From Streptomyces composti (GTDB lineage Bacteria; Actinomycetota; Actinomycetes; Streptomycetales; Streptomycetaceae): a DNA stretch of 64,000 nucleotides. The stretch lies in contig NZ_JAATEM010000023.1 in assembly GCF_012034205.1 (NCBI RefSeq), positions 1-64,000 on the forward strand, read 5' to 3'. The number at the start of each line of letters is the position of its first letter. Position 1 is the first letter of the stretch. A program made the translations under genes and the position numbers. A model generated the notes under the pieces. The model made no database searches. It had not been told where the DNA came from and saw only the letters and a program-made list of their open reading frames with translations. Below are positions 19,377-27,665 of this stretch, piece after piece.

Positions 19377-19938
19377 GGTGGGTCGCCTCTCATTCGAAGG
19401 CACGGTGGCGCGAGGGCGTGGCGTGGTGGGGCGTTGCGGACGTCGCTGTCTGCTCGCGAAGGTCAGAAAGGCAGGGGCCGGGAGTCGGAGCGCGAGGCGG
19501 GGGTGAGGCCTTACGAACAACGCCTCGCGGCTGGATCACTCGACCGTGGGCGCCAACCTTCTGCCTTGTGCAGGAAGTTTATACGACACGTGTTCAGACT
19601 GTGTTTCGCCTAGCTGCTCTTGAAGCGGCGCACAAGGGTACTTCAGGTCGATGAGACGCAACATTCATCCCGATTCCGGGCCAGGGGCACACGCATGACC
19701 TCGGAAAACACCGGACCGGCGGACGGCCAATTGCCGTCGGCGTTTTTCACGAGTTGTCAACCGGCCCGTAACACCCGTTCCGCGGCTTGCCTCGTGGATG
19801 TGCCGCTGGTCATATCGACCAGGGTAGCGGCGGGCGGCACCGGGCGGGACGTTATCGATCGCATCCGCTGGGCATCCTTGCTTGTGGACCGGGACCCGGC
19901 GGCCGTGTGACGGCCCGCCCGCAGGGAAGGACGCTTCG
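19377..19938. other. 560-bp intergenic region between divergent genes
   Basis: Contains the AT-richest stretch of this part of the window (about 19560-19770), including a minus-strand TATAAA at 19578-19583. It probably holds divergent promoters for the genes at 18792 and 19939. No ORF on either strand has Streptomyces codon bias. Confidence 0.5.
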
Positions 19939-21456
19939 ATGGGGGAGAAGGTCGCGGCAGGTCAGTTCGACCTGTCCGATCGCCAGCGCTACCGCGACAA
20001 GCTCCGCAGGTGTCTGACGGGCTTGGAGCGACTCCTGGCGGAGAAGCGGTTCGACCGCCCCAAGAACCTCATGGGGCTGGAGATCGAATTGAATCTCGCG
20101 GGTGCCGACGGCATGCCGAGAATGCTGAATGCCCAGGTGCTCGAACGCATCGCCAGCCGGGACTTCCAGACAGAACTCGCCATGTTCAATCTGGAAGTCA
20201 ACATCGCCCCCCACCGGCTCGAGGGGCGGGTATTCGACCGGCTCGCCGAGGAACTGCGGACCTCTCTCGCCTATGCCGACCGGAAAGCCCGTGAGGTGGA
20301 CGCCGGAATCGTGATGATCGGCATTCTGCCGACGCTCGACCGGGACGATCTGGTCTCCTCGAACCTCTCCGACGTGGACCGCTACACCCTGCTCAACGAT
20401 CAGATCGTGGCCGCCCGCGGAGAGGACTTCAGTCTCGACATCGACGGTGTGGAGCACCTGCGCTGCACCTCGAAGTCCATCGCCCCCGAGGCCGCCTGCA
20501 CCTCCGTGCAGCTGCATCTGCAGGTCACCCCGGCCCGCTTCCCCGACGTGTGGAACGCGGCGCAGGCGGTGGCCGCCGCGCAGATCGCGGTCGGCGCCAA
20601 CTCCCCGTTCCTGTTCGGCCGTGAGCTGTGGCGCGAGTCCAGGCCGCCGCTGTTCCAGCAGTCCACCGACACCCGCCCGCCCGAACTGCAGGCGCAGGGC
20701 GTGCGGCCGCGGACCTGGTTCGGGGAGCGGTGGATCACCTCCGCGTTCGACCTCTTCGAGGAGAACCTGCGCTACTTCCCGGCCCTGCTGCCGATCTGCG
20801 ACGACGAGGACCCCCTGGAGGCGCTGGGCGAGGGCCGCGCACCGTCGCTCGCCGAGCTGGTCCTGCACAACGGCACGATCTACCGCTGGAACCGTCCCGT
20901 CTACGGCGTCGCCGACGGCGTCCCCCATCTGCGGGTGGAGAACCGCGTGCTGCCCGCCGGGCCCACCGTCACCGACGTCGTGGCGAATGCGGCCTTCTAC
21001 TACGGAGTGGTCCGCGCCCTCGCCGAGGAGAGCCGCCCGGTGTGGTCCCGGCTGCCCTTCGAGGCGGCCGCCGCCAACTTCGACGCCGCCTGCAAGCACG
21101 GCATCGACGCCCGTTTCACCTGGCCCCGGCGCGGGCGCTACGGCGGCACCACCGAGGTCGACGCGGTCGCCCTGGTCCGGGACGAGCTGCTGCCGCTGGC
21201 CGAGGCCGGGCTGGACGCCTGGGGCATCGAACCGGCTGACCGGGACCTGTACCTCGGGGTGATCGAGGAGCGCTGCCGGCGCCGCACCAACGGCGCGAGC
21301 TGGCAGGCGGCCACCTTCCACCGGGCCCTGGAGCAGGGGCTGCCCAGGGACGCCGCCCTCGCCGCCACCACCCGCCGGTACCGGGCCCTGATGGAGCAGG
21401 GCGACCCCGTTCACACCTGGCCGATCGGTCTGCCGGAGCCGGTCCCGACGGCCTGA
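19939..21456 (+). CDS. Glutamate-cysteine ligase family (GCS2-type) carboxylate-amine ligase
   Basis: 505 residues. MGLEIELNL and the TELAMFNLEVNIAPHRLEG stretch are the glutamate-binding signature of the GCS2/carboxylate-amine ligase superfamily. SVQLHLQV and RVENRVLPAGPTVTDVVANA further support an ATP-grasp-like ligase fold. Family members join an amine to the gamma-carboxyl of glutamate, but many are not true glutamate-cysteine ligases, so the substrate is unresolved. The length is longer than the usual ~370-residue EgtA/YbdK proteins. ATG 19939 follows GGGAAGG with 8-nt spacing. Probably monocistronic. Confidence 0.78.
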   Translation: MGEKVAAGQFDLSDRQRYRDKLRRCLTGLERLLAEKRFDRPKNLMGLEIELNLAGADGMPRMLNAQVLERIASRDFQTELAMFNLEVNIAPHRLEGRVFDRLAEELRTSLAYADRKAREVDAGIVMIGILPTLDRDDLVSSNLSDVDRYTLLNDQIVAARGEDFSLDIDGVEHLRCTSKSIAPEAACTSVQLHLQVTPARFPDVWNAAQAVAAAQIAVGANSPFLFGRELWRESRPPLFQQSTDTRPPELQAQGVRPRTWFGERWITSAFDLFEENLRYFPALLPICDDEDPLEALGEGRAPSLAELVLHNGTIYRWNRPVYGVADGVPHLRVENRVLPAGPTVTDVVANAAFYYGVVRALAEESRPVWSRLPFEAAAANFDAACKHGIDARFTWPRRGRYGGTTEVDAVALVRDELLPLAEAGLDAWGIEPADRDLYLGVIEERCRRRTNGASWQAATFHRALEQGLPRDAALAATTRRYRALMEQGDPVHTWPIGLPEPVPTA

Positions 21457-21618
21457 CCGCGTCCCGGGCCCGGCCGCGCTCGCGCGACCTGCGTTCCCGG
21501 CCTGAACGGCGGCACCGGTCCGACCGGTGTCCCGCTGCCCCGCCCGTCGGCGCACCCGCAGCCGCGCCCCTCATACTGATCGGACCTGATCAAAGCGGTC
21601 GGTGAAGTGGAGGCAGGT

Positions 21619-22422
21619 GTGCAGGCGGAGGCAGGCCCGGGGGCGGCCGATCCCCATGCCCGGGCAGGGCTGACCCGGACGGTGCTGCGCAGCGAGATGC
21701 TGCTGGTGCTGGCGCTGTCCCTCGGCGCGAGCGGCGTGTCCGCACTGATCAGCTTCATCGGCTCGGTCACCAGACCGGGAGGCCTGAAGGACCAGGCGGC
21801 CACCCTCAACGCCTCGGCCGCGCCCGGCCGTCCCTGGCTCGACCTGGCCTGGCAGCTGTTCGGCATCGCCACCGCCCTGGTGCCGGTCGCGCTGGTCGCC
21901 CACTTCCTGATGCGGGAGGGCGAAGGGCTGCGCACCCTCGGCTTCGACCGCACCCGCCCCTGGTCCGACCTGGCGCGCGGCGCCGTGATCGCGGCCGTGA
22001 TCGGCAGCACCGGCATCGCCTTCTACCTGGCCGCGCGTGGCCTCGGCTTCAACCTCACCGTGGTGCCCGAGGCGCTGCCGGGCGTGTGGTGGAAGTTCCC
22101 GGTGCTGATCCTCTCGGCGGCGGAGAACGCGATCGTCGAGGAGGTCATCGTCGTCGGCTATCTGCTGCGCCGGCTCGGGCAGCTCGGCTGGTCGCCGGGG
22201 GCCGCGCTGGCGGCGAGCTCCGTGCTGCGCGGCTCGTACCACCTCTACCAGGGCATCGGCGGTTTCATCGGCAACATGGTGATGGGCGTGGTCTTCGTCT
22301 GGCTGTACCGCCGCTGGGGCCGGGTGGGTCCGCTGGTGGCGGCGCACACGCTGCTCGACATCGGGGCGTTCGTCGGGTACGCGCTGCTGGCCGGGAAGGT
22401 CGACTGGCTGCCGACGGCGTGA
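21619..22422 (+). CDS. CPBP family intramembrane metalloprotease
   Basis: 267 residues with about seven to eight transmembrane helices. The Abi/CPBP catalytic motifs are present: an EE pair in ENAIVEEVIVVGYLLRRL, then SVLRGSYHLYQGIGGF and HTLLDIGAF, supplying the glutamates and histidines that bind zinc or water in the membrane. The arginine usual in EExxxR is displaced (EEVIVVGYLLRR). Relatives process CAAX peptides, bacteriocins or regulators. GTG 21619 has GGAGG at 21609-21613; GTG 21607 is an alternative. No cognate substrate gene is adjacent. Confidence 0.85.
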   Translation: MQAEAGPGAADPHARAGLTRTVLRSEMLLVLALSLGASGVSALISFIGSVTRPGGLKDQAATLNASAAPGRPWLDLAWQLFGIATALVPVALVAHFLMREGEGLRTLGFDRTRPWSDLARGAVIAAVIGSTGIAFYLAARGLGFNLTVVPEALPGVWWKFPVLILSAAENAIVEEVIVVGYLLRRLGQLGWSPGAALAASSVLRGSYHLYQGIGGFIGNMVMGVVFVWLYRRWGRVGPLVAAHTLLDIGAFVGYALLAGKVDWLPTA

Positions 22423-22427
22423 CCGGA

Positions 22428-22454
22428 GCGGGGGCGCGCGGGAGGCGCCCCCGC
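22428..22454. terminator. Bidirectional terminator
   Basis: A perfect 10-bp GC stem (22428-22437 with 22445-22454) and 7-nt loop between the convergent CPBP and PhzF genes. Confidence 0.72.
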
Positions 22455-22467
22455 GCGGACCCGGCGG

Positions 22468-23277
22468 TCAGACCAGCAGCTCCCCGTCGATGACGGTCAC
22501 CGCCCGGCCGCTCAGCAGGGTGCGTTCGCCGTGCTGCCGGGTGCGCACGCGGCCGGAGCGGGCCGAGGCCTGCAGGCCGGTGAGGTCGGTGCGCCCGAGC
22601 CGCTCCGACCAGTACGGGGCCAGCGCGGTGTGCGCGCTGCCGGTGACCGGGTCCTCGTCGATGCCGACGTCGGGGAAGAAGCAGCGGGAGACATAGTCGT
22701 AGCCGCCCGCCGGGTCCGCGGCGCGGGCGGTGGCGATGATGCCGCGCTCGGAGTGCTCGCACAGGCCCTTGAGGTCGGGCCGCAGCGCGTGGATCTCCTC
22801 CTCGGCCGCCAGCTCCACGAGCAGGTCCCCGACCTGCGGCCCGGTGTCGTACGCGGCCCGCGGCTCGGCGCCCAGGGCCTTCACCAGCCCCTCGGGCATG
22901 TCGACGGGCGTGAGCGGTGCCGTGGGGAAGTCGAGGGTGACCGACCCGTCCTCCTCGGGGGTGGCGATCAGCACCCCGCTGCGGGTGGCGAACCGCACCG
23001 GCCCCTCATGGGCGCCGGTGGACCGCAGGACGTGGGCGGTGGCGAGCGTGGCATGGCCGCACAGGGCGACCTCGGTGGCGGGGGTGAACCAGCGCAGCGC
23101 CCAGTCGGCCTCACCGCCCGCGGGGAGCGGATGGGCGAACGCGGTCTCGGCGTGGTTCACCTCCAGGGCGACGTTCTGCAGCCAGGCGTCGTCCGGGAAG
23201 GCGTCGAGGAGCAGCACCCCGGCGGGGTTGCCGGCAAAGGGACGGTCGGCGAAGGCATCGACGATTCGGATCCGCAT
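22468..23277 (-). CDS. PhzF family isomerase
   Basis: 269 residues of the PhzF/diaminopimelate-epimerase fold. The general acid/base glutamate is E44 in NHAETAF. ATEVALCGHATLATA and the second-half DEDPVTGSAHTALAPYW are canonical signatures. In phenazine producers PhzF isomerises dihydrohydroxyanthranilate; here no other phenazine genes are present, so the substrate is unknown. The minus-strand ATG at 23277 starts at MRIRIVDAFADRPF; the longer open frame toward 23670 is non-coding. Divergent from the PadR gene. Confidence 0.9.
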   Translation of the reverse strand: MRIRIVDAFADRPFAGNPAGVLLLDAFPDDAWLQNVALEVNHAETAFAHPLPAGGEADWALRWFTPATEVALCGHATLATAHVLRSTGAHEGPVRFATRSGVLIATPEEDGSVTLDFPTAPLTPVDMPEGLVKALGAEPRAAYDTGPQVGDLLVELAAEEEIHALRPDLKGLCEHSERGIIATARAADPAGGYDYVSRCFFPDVGIDEDPVTGSAHTALAPYWSERLGRTDLTGLQASARSGRVRTRQHGERTLLSGRAVTVIDGELLV

Positions 23278-23422
23278 GCCCCGACCGTAGGGGCCGCACA
23301 AAGCCCCGGGCCAAGGCCAATTCCCGGCATCTGGCCCGGTTCTGGGGACCGGTGACCGCGTTCCGCCACCCCCTGCCGTTGGAGGGCCGAACACTCGGAC
23401 GGTCTTGTCGTGCGAGTGTTGC

Positions 23423-23458
23423 CGATATATCGTTGAAGTATCGCGACAGATCAACGAT
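23423..23458. promoter_or_regulatory. PadR operator candidate
   Basis: A perfect 8-bp inverted repeat ATCGTTGA...TCAACGAT (23429-23436 and 23451-23458, 14-bp gap) overlaps a 10-bp palindrome CGATATATCG (23423-23432). It ends 14 bp before the PadR start and probably mediates autoregulation. Confidence 0.65.
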
Positions 23459-23471
23459 GGAATGGAGTGTG

Positions 23472-24110
23472 ATGGCGATGCGTACGCACGGTCACGAGCA
23501 CGGGTGCGGTCCCGGCGGGCGGCGCGGCGGTTTCCCGGGAGACGCCGAGCGGCTGCGCGCGGCGTTCGGGCCCTTCGGGCCCGGTGGCCCCGGTGGGCCG
23601 CCCTTCGGTCCGGGGTTCGGGCACGGCCCCTGGGGCGGACGAGGGCGCGGCGGACCGAGGGGAAGGGCACGGCGCGGTGATGTGCGGGCCTCGATCCTCG
23701 CCCTGCTGAAGGACCGGCCCATGCACGGCTACGAGATGATCCAGGAGATCGCCGAGCGCAGCGGAGGGGCCTGGAAGCCCAGCCCCGGCTCGGTGTACCC
23801 GACCCTCCAGCTGCTGGAGGACGAGGGGCTGATCACCAGCGAGACCGAGGGCGGGGGCGGCAAGCGGCTGTTCTCGCTCACCGAGGAGGGCCGGGCGGCC
23901 GCCGAGGAGGGCCCCGAGGCTCCCTGGGAGGAGGCCTCGCGCGGGGTCGACTGGGAGGCGCTGAACGAGATCCGCCAGGCCGGCTTCGGCCTGATGGAGG
24001 CCTTCGGGCAGGTCTGGAAGACCGGCAGCAAGGAGCAGCGCGAGAAGGCCCTCGCCGTCATCGACGAGGCCCGCAAGAAGCTGTATCTGATCCTCGCCGA
24101 CGAGCACTGA
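23472..24110 (+). CDS. PadR family transcriptional regulator
   Basis: 212 residues. The first ~70 are a Gly/Pro/Phe-rich tail with a histidine/cysteine cluster (HGHEHGCG, possible metal site). A PadR winged helix follows: RRGDVRASILALLKDRPMHGYEMIQ, then GSVYPTLQLLEDEGLI and KRLFSLTEEG. A helical C-terminal dimerisation region follows. ATG 23472 has GGAG close upstream; ATG 23478 is also possible. The operator-like repeat just upstream suggests negative autoregulation. PadR proteins often control efflux pumps, but none is adjacent. Confidence 0.9.
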   Translation: MAMRTHGHEHGCGPGGRRGGFPGDAERLRAAFGPFGPGGPGGPPFGPGFGHGPWGGRGRGGPRGRARRGDVRASILALLKDRPMHGYEMIQEIAERSGGAWKPSPGSVYPTLQLLEDEGLITSETEGGGGKRLFSLTEEGRAAAEEGPEAPWEEASRGVDWEALNEIRQAGFGLMEAFGQVWKTGSKEQREKALAVIDEARKKLYLILADEH

Positions 24111-24206
24111 CGGACCGGCACCCGCGAGGGAGGACGCCGGCCCGGCGCCTCGCACACGCCCGGTGTGCGGGGCGCTGCGCCGTTGCGGCAGAAGGGCGCC
24201 GGGGCG

Positions 24207-24395
24207 TCAGCGCATGCGGCGTATGACCGCCGCGTCGAAGACGTCCCACGCGCGGGGGTGGGGGCCCTCGTCGTGGCAGTGCCACGCCTCCCAGAACAGG
24301 TCGGCGAGCAGCGCGTCCTCGGGAGCGTGCACGCGATAGACGTACTGTCTGCCGTCCACCGCGGGCAGGGCCACCAGCCAGCAGCTGCTCTCCAT
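24207..24395 (-). CDS. Small conserved-looking hypothetical protein
   Basis: 62 residues beginning MESSCWLVALPAVDGRQY and ending FDAAVIRRMR, with strong third-position GC and a plausible compact fold. No Shine-Dalgarno sequence is clear and no domain is recognised. It could be extended upstream in frame to a longer ORF, but coding bias weakens there. Convergent with PadR, divergent from the Clp-N-like gene. Confidence 0.5.
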   Translation of the reverse strand: MESSCWLVALPAVDGRQYVYRVHAPEDALLADLFWEAWHCHDEGPHPRAWDVFDAAVIRRMR

Positions 24396-24593
24396 GATCC
24401 GGTTGGACCAGTGGCACGGCCCGTGGGTTGCCTTCGGGGGCGCGGCGCAAGGCGGCGCGCGCCCCTCGGGGGAGAACGGCCTGATCTCATTCGCAAGGAG
24501 GAGATGCCGGGCGGCCGGGTCAGCTTCCTGTGGGACGCCGGAATGCTTCCCGTCGGGGATGACCGGACGCCGTGACGCTGATGAGGTGGGAAC

Positions 24594-25193
24594 GTGCAAC
24601 CCCGTATCCCACGCCAGTCCGACCGGGAACCGCAGGAGCGGTCCGGCCGGAGCGCGGACAGCGATGCCAGGCTCAGCGCGGAGCTTGCAGCGGCCGTCGC
24701 CGGTGCCCGCCGCCGGGTGCTCCGGGACGGGGACCGGCAGATCGACACCGCCCATCTGCTGCACTCGCTGCTCGAGAGCGACGCCGAGGTCCGGGCCGTC
24801 TTCGGTGAAGGTCCCGGGATCGCCCGGCTGCTCGGCTACCTGGTCCAGCGCAGCATCGGATACGGACTGCGCTGGCGCGGCGGGGTGGAGGACTCCGGCG
24901 GCATACCCGTGGTGACGGAGGCCGAGGGCTTCTCGCCGCTGGCCGCCGCCTGCATGGAGCACGCCCGGGAGCGCGCCCGGCGCCGTGGCGAGGCCGTGGC
25001 CCGGGGCGTGGACCTGCTCGCGGCGCTGGTCACCGACCCCCAGGCGCGGGCCGTCGAAGTCCTGCAGCGAGCCGGCCTCGACCCGCGCGACGTCCACACC
25101 CGCGTCGAGACGCTGGACGGCCCGGACCGCCAGGTGGAGGCGTCGCCCGGCGGAGGGTGGCCCGTGGGGCGTCAGGACCCGGCCTCCTGGTGA
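24594..25193 (+). CDS. Clp N-terminal (Clp repeat) domain protein without AAA+ domain
   Basis: 199 residues. From about 30 to 175 there are two Clp-N repeats of the type at the front of ClpA/ClpC, with IDTAHLLHSLLESDAEVRAVF and GVDLLAALVTDPQARAVEVL. No Walker motifs follow, so it is a stand-alone Clp-N protein that could act as an adaptor or decoy for a ClpC/ClpP machine. That is inference. GTG 24594 has GAGGTGG just upstream. Confidence 0.82.
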   Translation: MQPRIPRQSDREPQERSGRSADSDARLSAELAAAVAGARRRVLRDGDRQIDTAHLLHSLLESDAEVRAVFGEGPGIARLLGYLVQRSIGYGLRWRGGVEDSGGIPVVTEAEGFSPLAAACMEHARERARRRGEAVARGVDLLAALVTDPQARAVEVLQRAGLDPRDVHTRVETLDGPDRQVEASPGGGWPVGRQDPASW

Positions 25194-25329
25194 CCGCACC
25201 GGCGTCCGGGGCGTGGCGGCTGCCGGACGCTTCCGCGCTCCCCTCCGCCACCGCTCACCCTGCCGTCCAGCCCGTGAGACAGGTGTCATGGGGGGTGACG
25301 CTCCTGTCGTCGCCTGTCATCATGGCCCG

Positions 25330-26328
25330 GTGCATACGTCTGTCAGTACCCGGAGCCGTCGCGGCAAGGGCATGGGCCTCGGCCTCGCTCTGCTGTCCGC
25401 GGTGGCCTTCGGGGGATCCGGTGTCGCGGCCAAGCCGCTGATCGAGGCGGGACTCGACCCGCTCCACGTCGTATGGCTCAGGGTGGCCGGCGGCGCCCTC
25501 GTCATGCTGCCGCTGGCGGTGCGCCACCGGGGGTTGCTGCGCAGCCGTCCCGGACTGCTCGCCGGGTTCGGGCTGTTCGCCGTCGCCGGGGTGCAGGCCT
25601 GCTACTTCGCCGCCATCTCCCGGATCCCCGTCGGCGTGGCGCTGCTGGTCGAGTACCTGGCGCCCGCCCTGGTGCTCGGCTGGGTGCGGTACGTGCAGCG
25701 CAGGCCGGTGACCCGAGCCGCCGCGGTCGGCGTGGTGCTGGCGGTCGGCGGGCTCGCCTGTGTCGTGGAGGTGTGGGCCGGGCTCGGCTTCGACGCGCTC
25801 GGGCTGCTGCTCGCGCTCGGTGCCGCCTGCTGCCAGGTCGGCTACTTCGTCCTCTCCGACCGGGGCGGCGACGCCGGGGACGAGGCACCCGACCCGCTCG
25901 GCGTGATCGCCTACGGGCTGCTGACCGGCGCCGCCGTGCTCACCGTGGTCGCCCGCCCCTGGTCGATGGACTGGGCGGTGCTCGCGGGAAGCGCGGAGAT
26001 GAACGGCACCCCGGTCGCCGCGTTCGCGCTGCTGGCCTGGATCGTTCTGCTCGCCACGGTGATCGCCTATGTCACCGGCGTGCTGGCGGTGCGCCGCCTC
26101 TCGCCCCAGGTCGCCGGCGTGGTGGCCTGCCTGGAGGCGGTCATCGCGACCGTACTGGCCTGGATCCTGCTCGGTGAGCATCTGTCGGCACCGCAGATCT
26201 TCGGCGGCGCGGTCGTACTGGCGGGCGCCTTCATCGCCCAGTCCTCCACGCCGGCCAAGGGCTCGGTACAGCCGGTGGCCGGTGGCGGACCCGAACGGGA
26301 GTTGTCCGCTCCGGGGAAGGCGGCCTAA
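25330..26328 (+). CDS. EamA family (drug/metabolite) transporter, copy A
   Basis: 332 residues with ten predicted transmembrane helices as two EamA repeats: SAVAFGGSGVAAKPLIEAGL starts repeat one, and GLLLALGAACCQVGYFVLS starts repeat two. LEAVIATVLAWILLGEHLS is the typical last-repeat signature. Relatives export amino acids or metabolites such as threonine or cysteine intermediates. GTG 25330 starts MHTSVST and has no Shine-Dalgarno sequence, so it may be leaderless; ATG 25288 is an alternative. The stop codon is part of the -10 box of the next leader. Confidence 0.88.
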   Translation: MHTSVSTRSRRGKGMGLGLALLSAVAFGGSGVAAKPLIEAGLDPLHVVWLRVAGGALVMLPLAVRHRGLLRSRPGLLAGFGLFAVAGVQACYFAAISRIPVGVALLVEYLAPALVLGWVRYVQRRPVTRAAAVGVVLAVGGLACVVEVWAGLGFDALGLLLALGAACCQVGYFVLSDRGGDAGDEAPDPLGVIAYGLLTGAAVLTVVARPWSMDWAVLAGSAEMNGTPVAAFALLAWIVLLATVIAYVTGVLAVRRLSPQVAGVVACLEAVIATVLAWILLGEHLSAPQIFGGAVVLAGAFIAQSSTPAKGSVQPVAGGGPERELSAPGKAA

Positions 26329-26331
26329 GGT
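26302..26331 (+). promoter_or_regulatory. Promoter for the EamA-B leader peptide
   Basis: TTGTCC (26302-26307), 18-bp spacer, TAAGGT (26326-26331). The -10 overlaps the TAA stop of EamA copy A. The predicted start is at or next to the ATG at 26339, so the leader would be leaderless mRNA. Confidence 0.7.
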
Positions 26332-26338
26332 GCCGATC

Positions 26339-26380
26339 ATGCACGCGCGCGCACTTGTTCTTCCGCCTCCGGCCGCCTGA
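26339..26380 (+). CDS. Candidate 13-residue leader peptide with Leu-Val-Leu run
   Basis: Encodes MHARALVLPPPAA. The codons for L-V-L are CTT GTT CTT, three consecutive T-ending codons that are rare in this DNA. It sits at the predicted transcription start of a good promoter and is followed by GC-rich hairpins before EamA copy B. This matches the layout of actinobacterial attenuation leaders such as those for branched-chain amino-acid genes. Function is inferred. Confidence 0.6.
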   Translation: MHARALVLPPPAA

Positions 26381-26543
26381 GGCGGGCGCTTCCGTCCCCA
26401 GGCCCGGCAGCTCGCCGGGTCCGGCGGTGCTGCCCGCAGAAGCGGTCCGTGGATCCCGCCGAGCCGGTGCTCCTGCCGAGCGCTGATCCGGCTCGTCCTC
26501 GCGGCATCCTTCCGAACGTCCGCGCTCCGCCCGCCCGGGCGGG
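26363..26543 (+). promoter_or_regulatory. Hairpin-rich leader (possible attenuator) before EamA copy B
   Basis: Three pairings are visible. CCGCCT/AGGCGG (26363-26368 and 26380-26385) spans the leader stop codon. CCCGGC/GCCGGG (26403-26408 and 26414-26419) has a 5-nt loop. A 14-bp palindrome CCCGCCCGGGCGGG (26530-26543) lies 24 nt before the start codon. No U-run follows any of them. Confidence 0.45.
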
Positions 26544-26567
26544 TGCGCGCTGCTGCGGAGAGAACAC

Positions 26568-27530
26568 GTGTCGAACGTCGCTTCCCCGGCCCTGCCCGTC
26601 GGGCGTGGCCTGCTCTATCTGATCGTCGCCGGTGCCGCCTGGGGCACCGCGGGCGCCGCCGCCTCCCTGGCCTACCGGGCCGGTGACATGGGGCCCGTCG
26701 CCCTGTCCTTCTGGCGCTGCGCGGCCGGCCTCGTACTGCTGTTCGCGGCCCGCCTGCTGCTGCGCGCCCGGACCGCCGGACCCGAGCCGCTGCGGCGCCG
26801 TGCGCTGCGCGCCGCGGCCACGGGCGCCGGGCTCGCCGTATTCCAGACCGCCTACTTCGCCGCCGTCTCCGCCACTGGCCTCGCCGTCGCCACCGTGGTC
26901 ACCCTCGGCGCCGGGCCCGTGCTCATCGCGCTGGGCGCGCGGGCGCTCCTCGGAGAGCGGCTGGGAGGCACCGGAGCCGCCGCGGTGGCCGGTGCGCTGC
27001 TCGGCCTCGTGGTGCTCGTGCTCGGCGGGGGAGAGGCCACGGTGGACGCCTGGGGCGTGCTCCTGGCGCTGCTGTCCGCCGCCGGGTACTCGGCGATGAC
27101 CCTGCTCACCCGCTGGTGGGGCCGCGACGGCCGGACGGACGCCTCCGGGACGACCGTGGACGCCTTCGCCGTCACCAGCGTGCTGCTGCTGCCGTTCGCG
27201 GCGGCCGAGGGCCTGCTGCCGCATGCCGAGGACCCCGCCCTGCTGGCAGGACTGATCGCCTACATCGCGACCGTCCCCACGGCCCTCGCCTACGGCCTCT
27301 ACTTCGCCGGTGCGGCCGTCGTCCGGTCCGCCACGGTCTCCGTGATCATGCTGCTCGAGCCGGTGAGCGCGGCGGTGCTCGCGGTCACCCTGCTCGGGGA
27401 GCGGCTCACCGTGACGACCCTGGCCGGCACGCTGCTGATGCTGGGCTCGGTCGCGGGTCTGGCGATGAGCGAGGCGCGCGGAGCGCGCGGACGGGCGCGG
27501 GCGGAGGCGGCGGACGCGCTGCCGGTCTGA
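26568..27530 (+). CDS. EamA family (drug/metabolite) transporter, copy B
   Basis: 320 residues, ten predicted transmembrane helices in two EamA repeats (GAAWGTAGAAASLAYRAGDM; LLSAAGYSAMTLLTRWWGR), ending in LEPVSAAVLAVTLLGERLT. GTG 26568 has GGAGAG upstream. It lies 239 bp after copy A but has its own promoter and structured leader with a Leu/Val-codon mini-ORF. That suggests the exporter responds to branched-chain amino-acid supply; this is inference. Confidence 0.9.
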   Translation: MSNVASPALPVGRGLLYLIVAGAAWGTAGAAASLAYRAGDMGPVALSFWRCAAGLVLLFAARLLLRARTAGPEPLRRRALRAAATGAGLAVFQTAYFAAVSATGLAVATVVTLGAGPVLIALGARALLGERLGGTGAAAVAGALLGLVVLVLGGGEATVDAWGVLLALLSAAGYSAMTLLTRWWGRDGRTDASGTTVDAFAVTSVLLLPFAAAEGLLPHAEDPALLAGLIAYIATVPTALAYGLYFAGAAVVRSATVSVIMLLEPVSAAVLAVTLLGERLTVTTLAGTLLMLGSVAGLAMSEARGARGRARAEAADALPV

Positions 27531-27600
27531 CCGGGACCGGGGCTGTCCCGCCGGCCCCTCAGCGGGGATGGCGGCTGCCTCGGCGGCCCCTGAACGGGAC

Positions 27601-27633
27601 GGGGCCTTCCCCCCCGCCGGGAGGGAAGGCCCC
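27601..27633. terminator. Bidirectional terminator
   Basis: A perfect 11-bp stem GGGGCCTTCCC/GGGAAGGCCCC (27601-27611 and 27623-27633) between convergent EamA copy B and the flavin-type gene. Confidence 0.8.
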
Positions 27634-27665
27634 GCACGCCCGTATGGCGACTTCTTCCGGCGCTG

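Noticed and set aside
24985..25329. Extended N-terminus of EamA copy A
   Set aside because: This part overlaps the Clp-N-like gene in another frame and encodes a low-complexity Arg/Pro sequence; the membrane protein starts near 25330.
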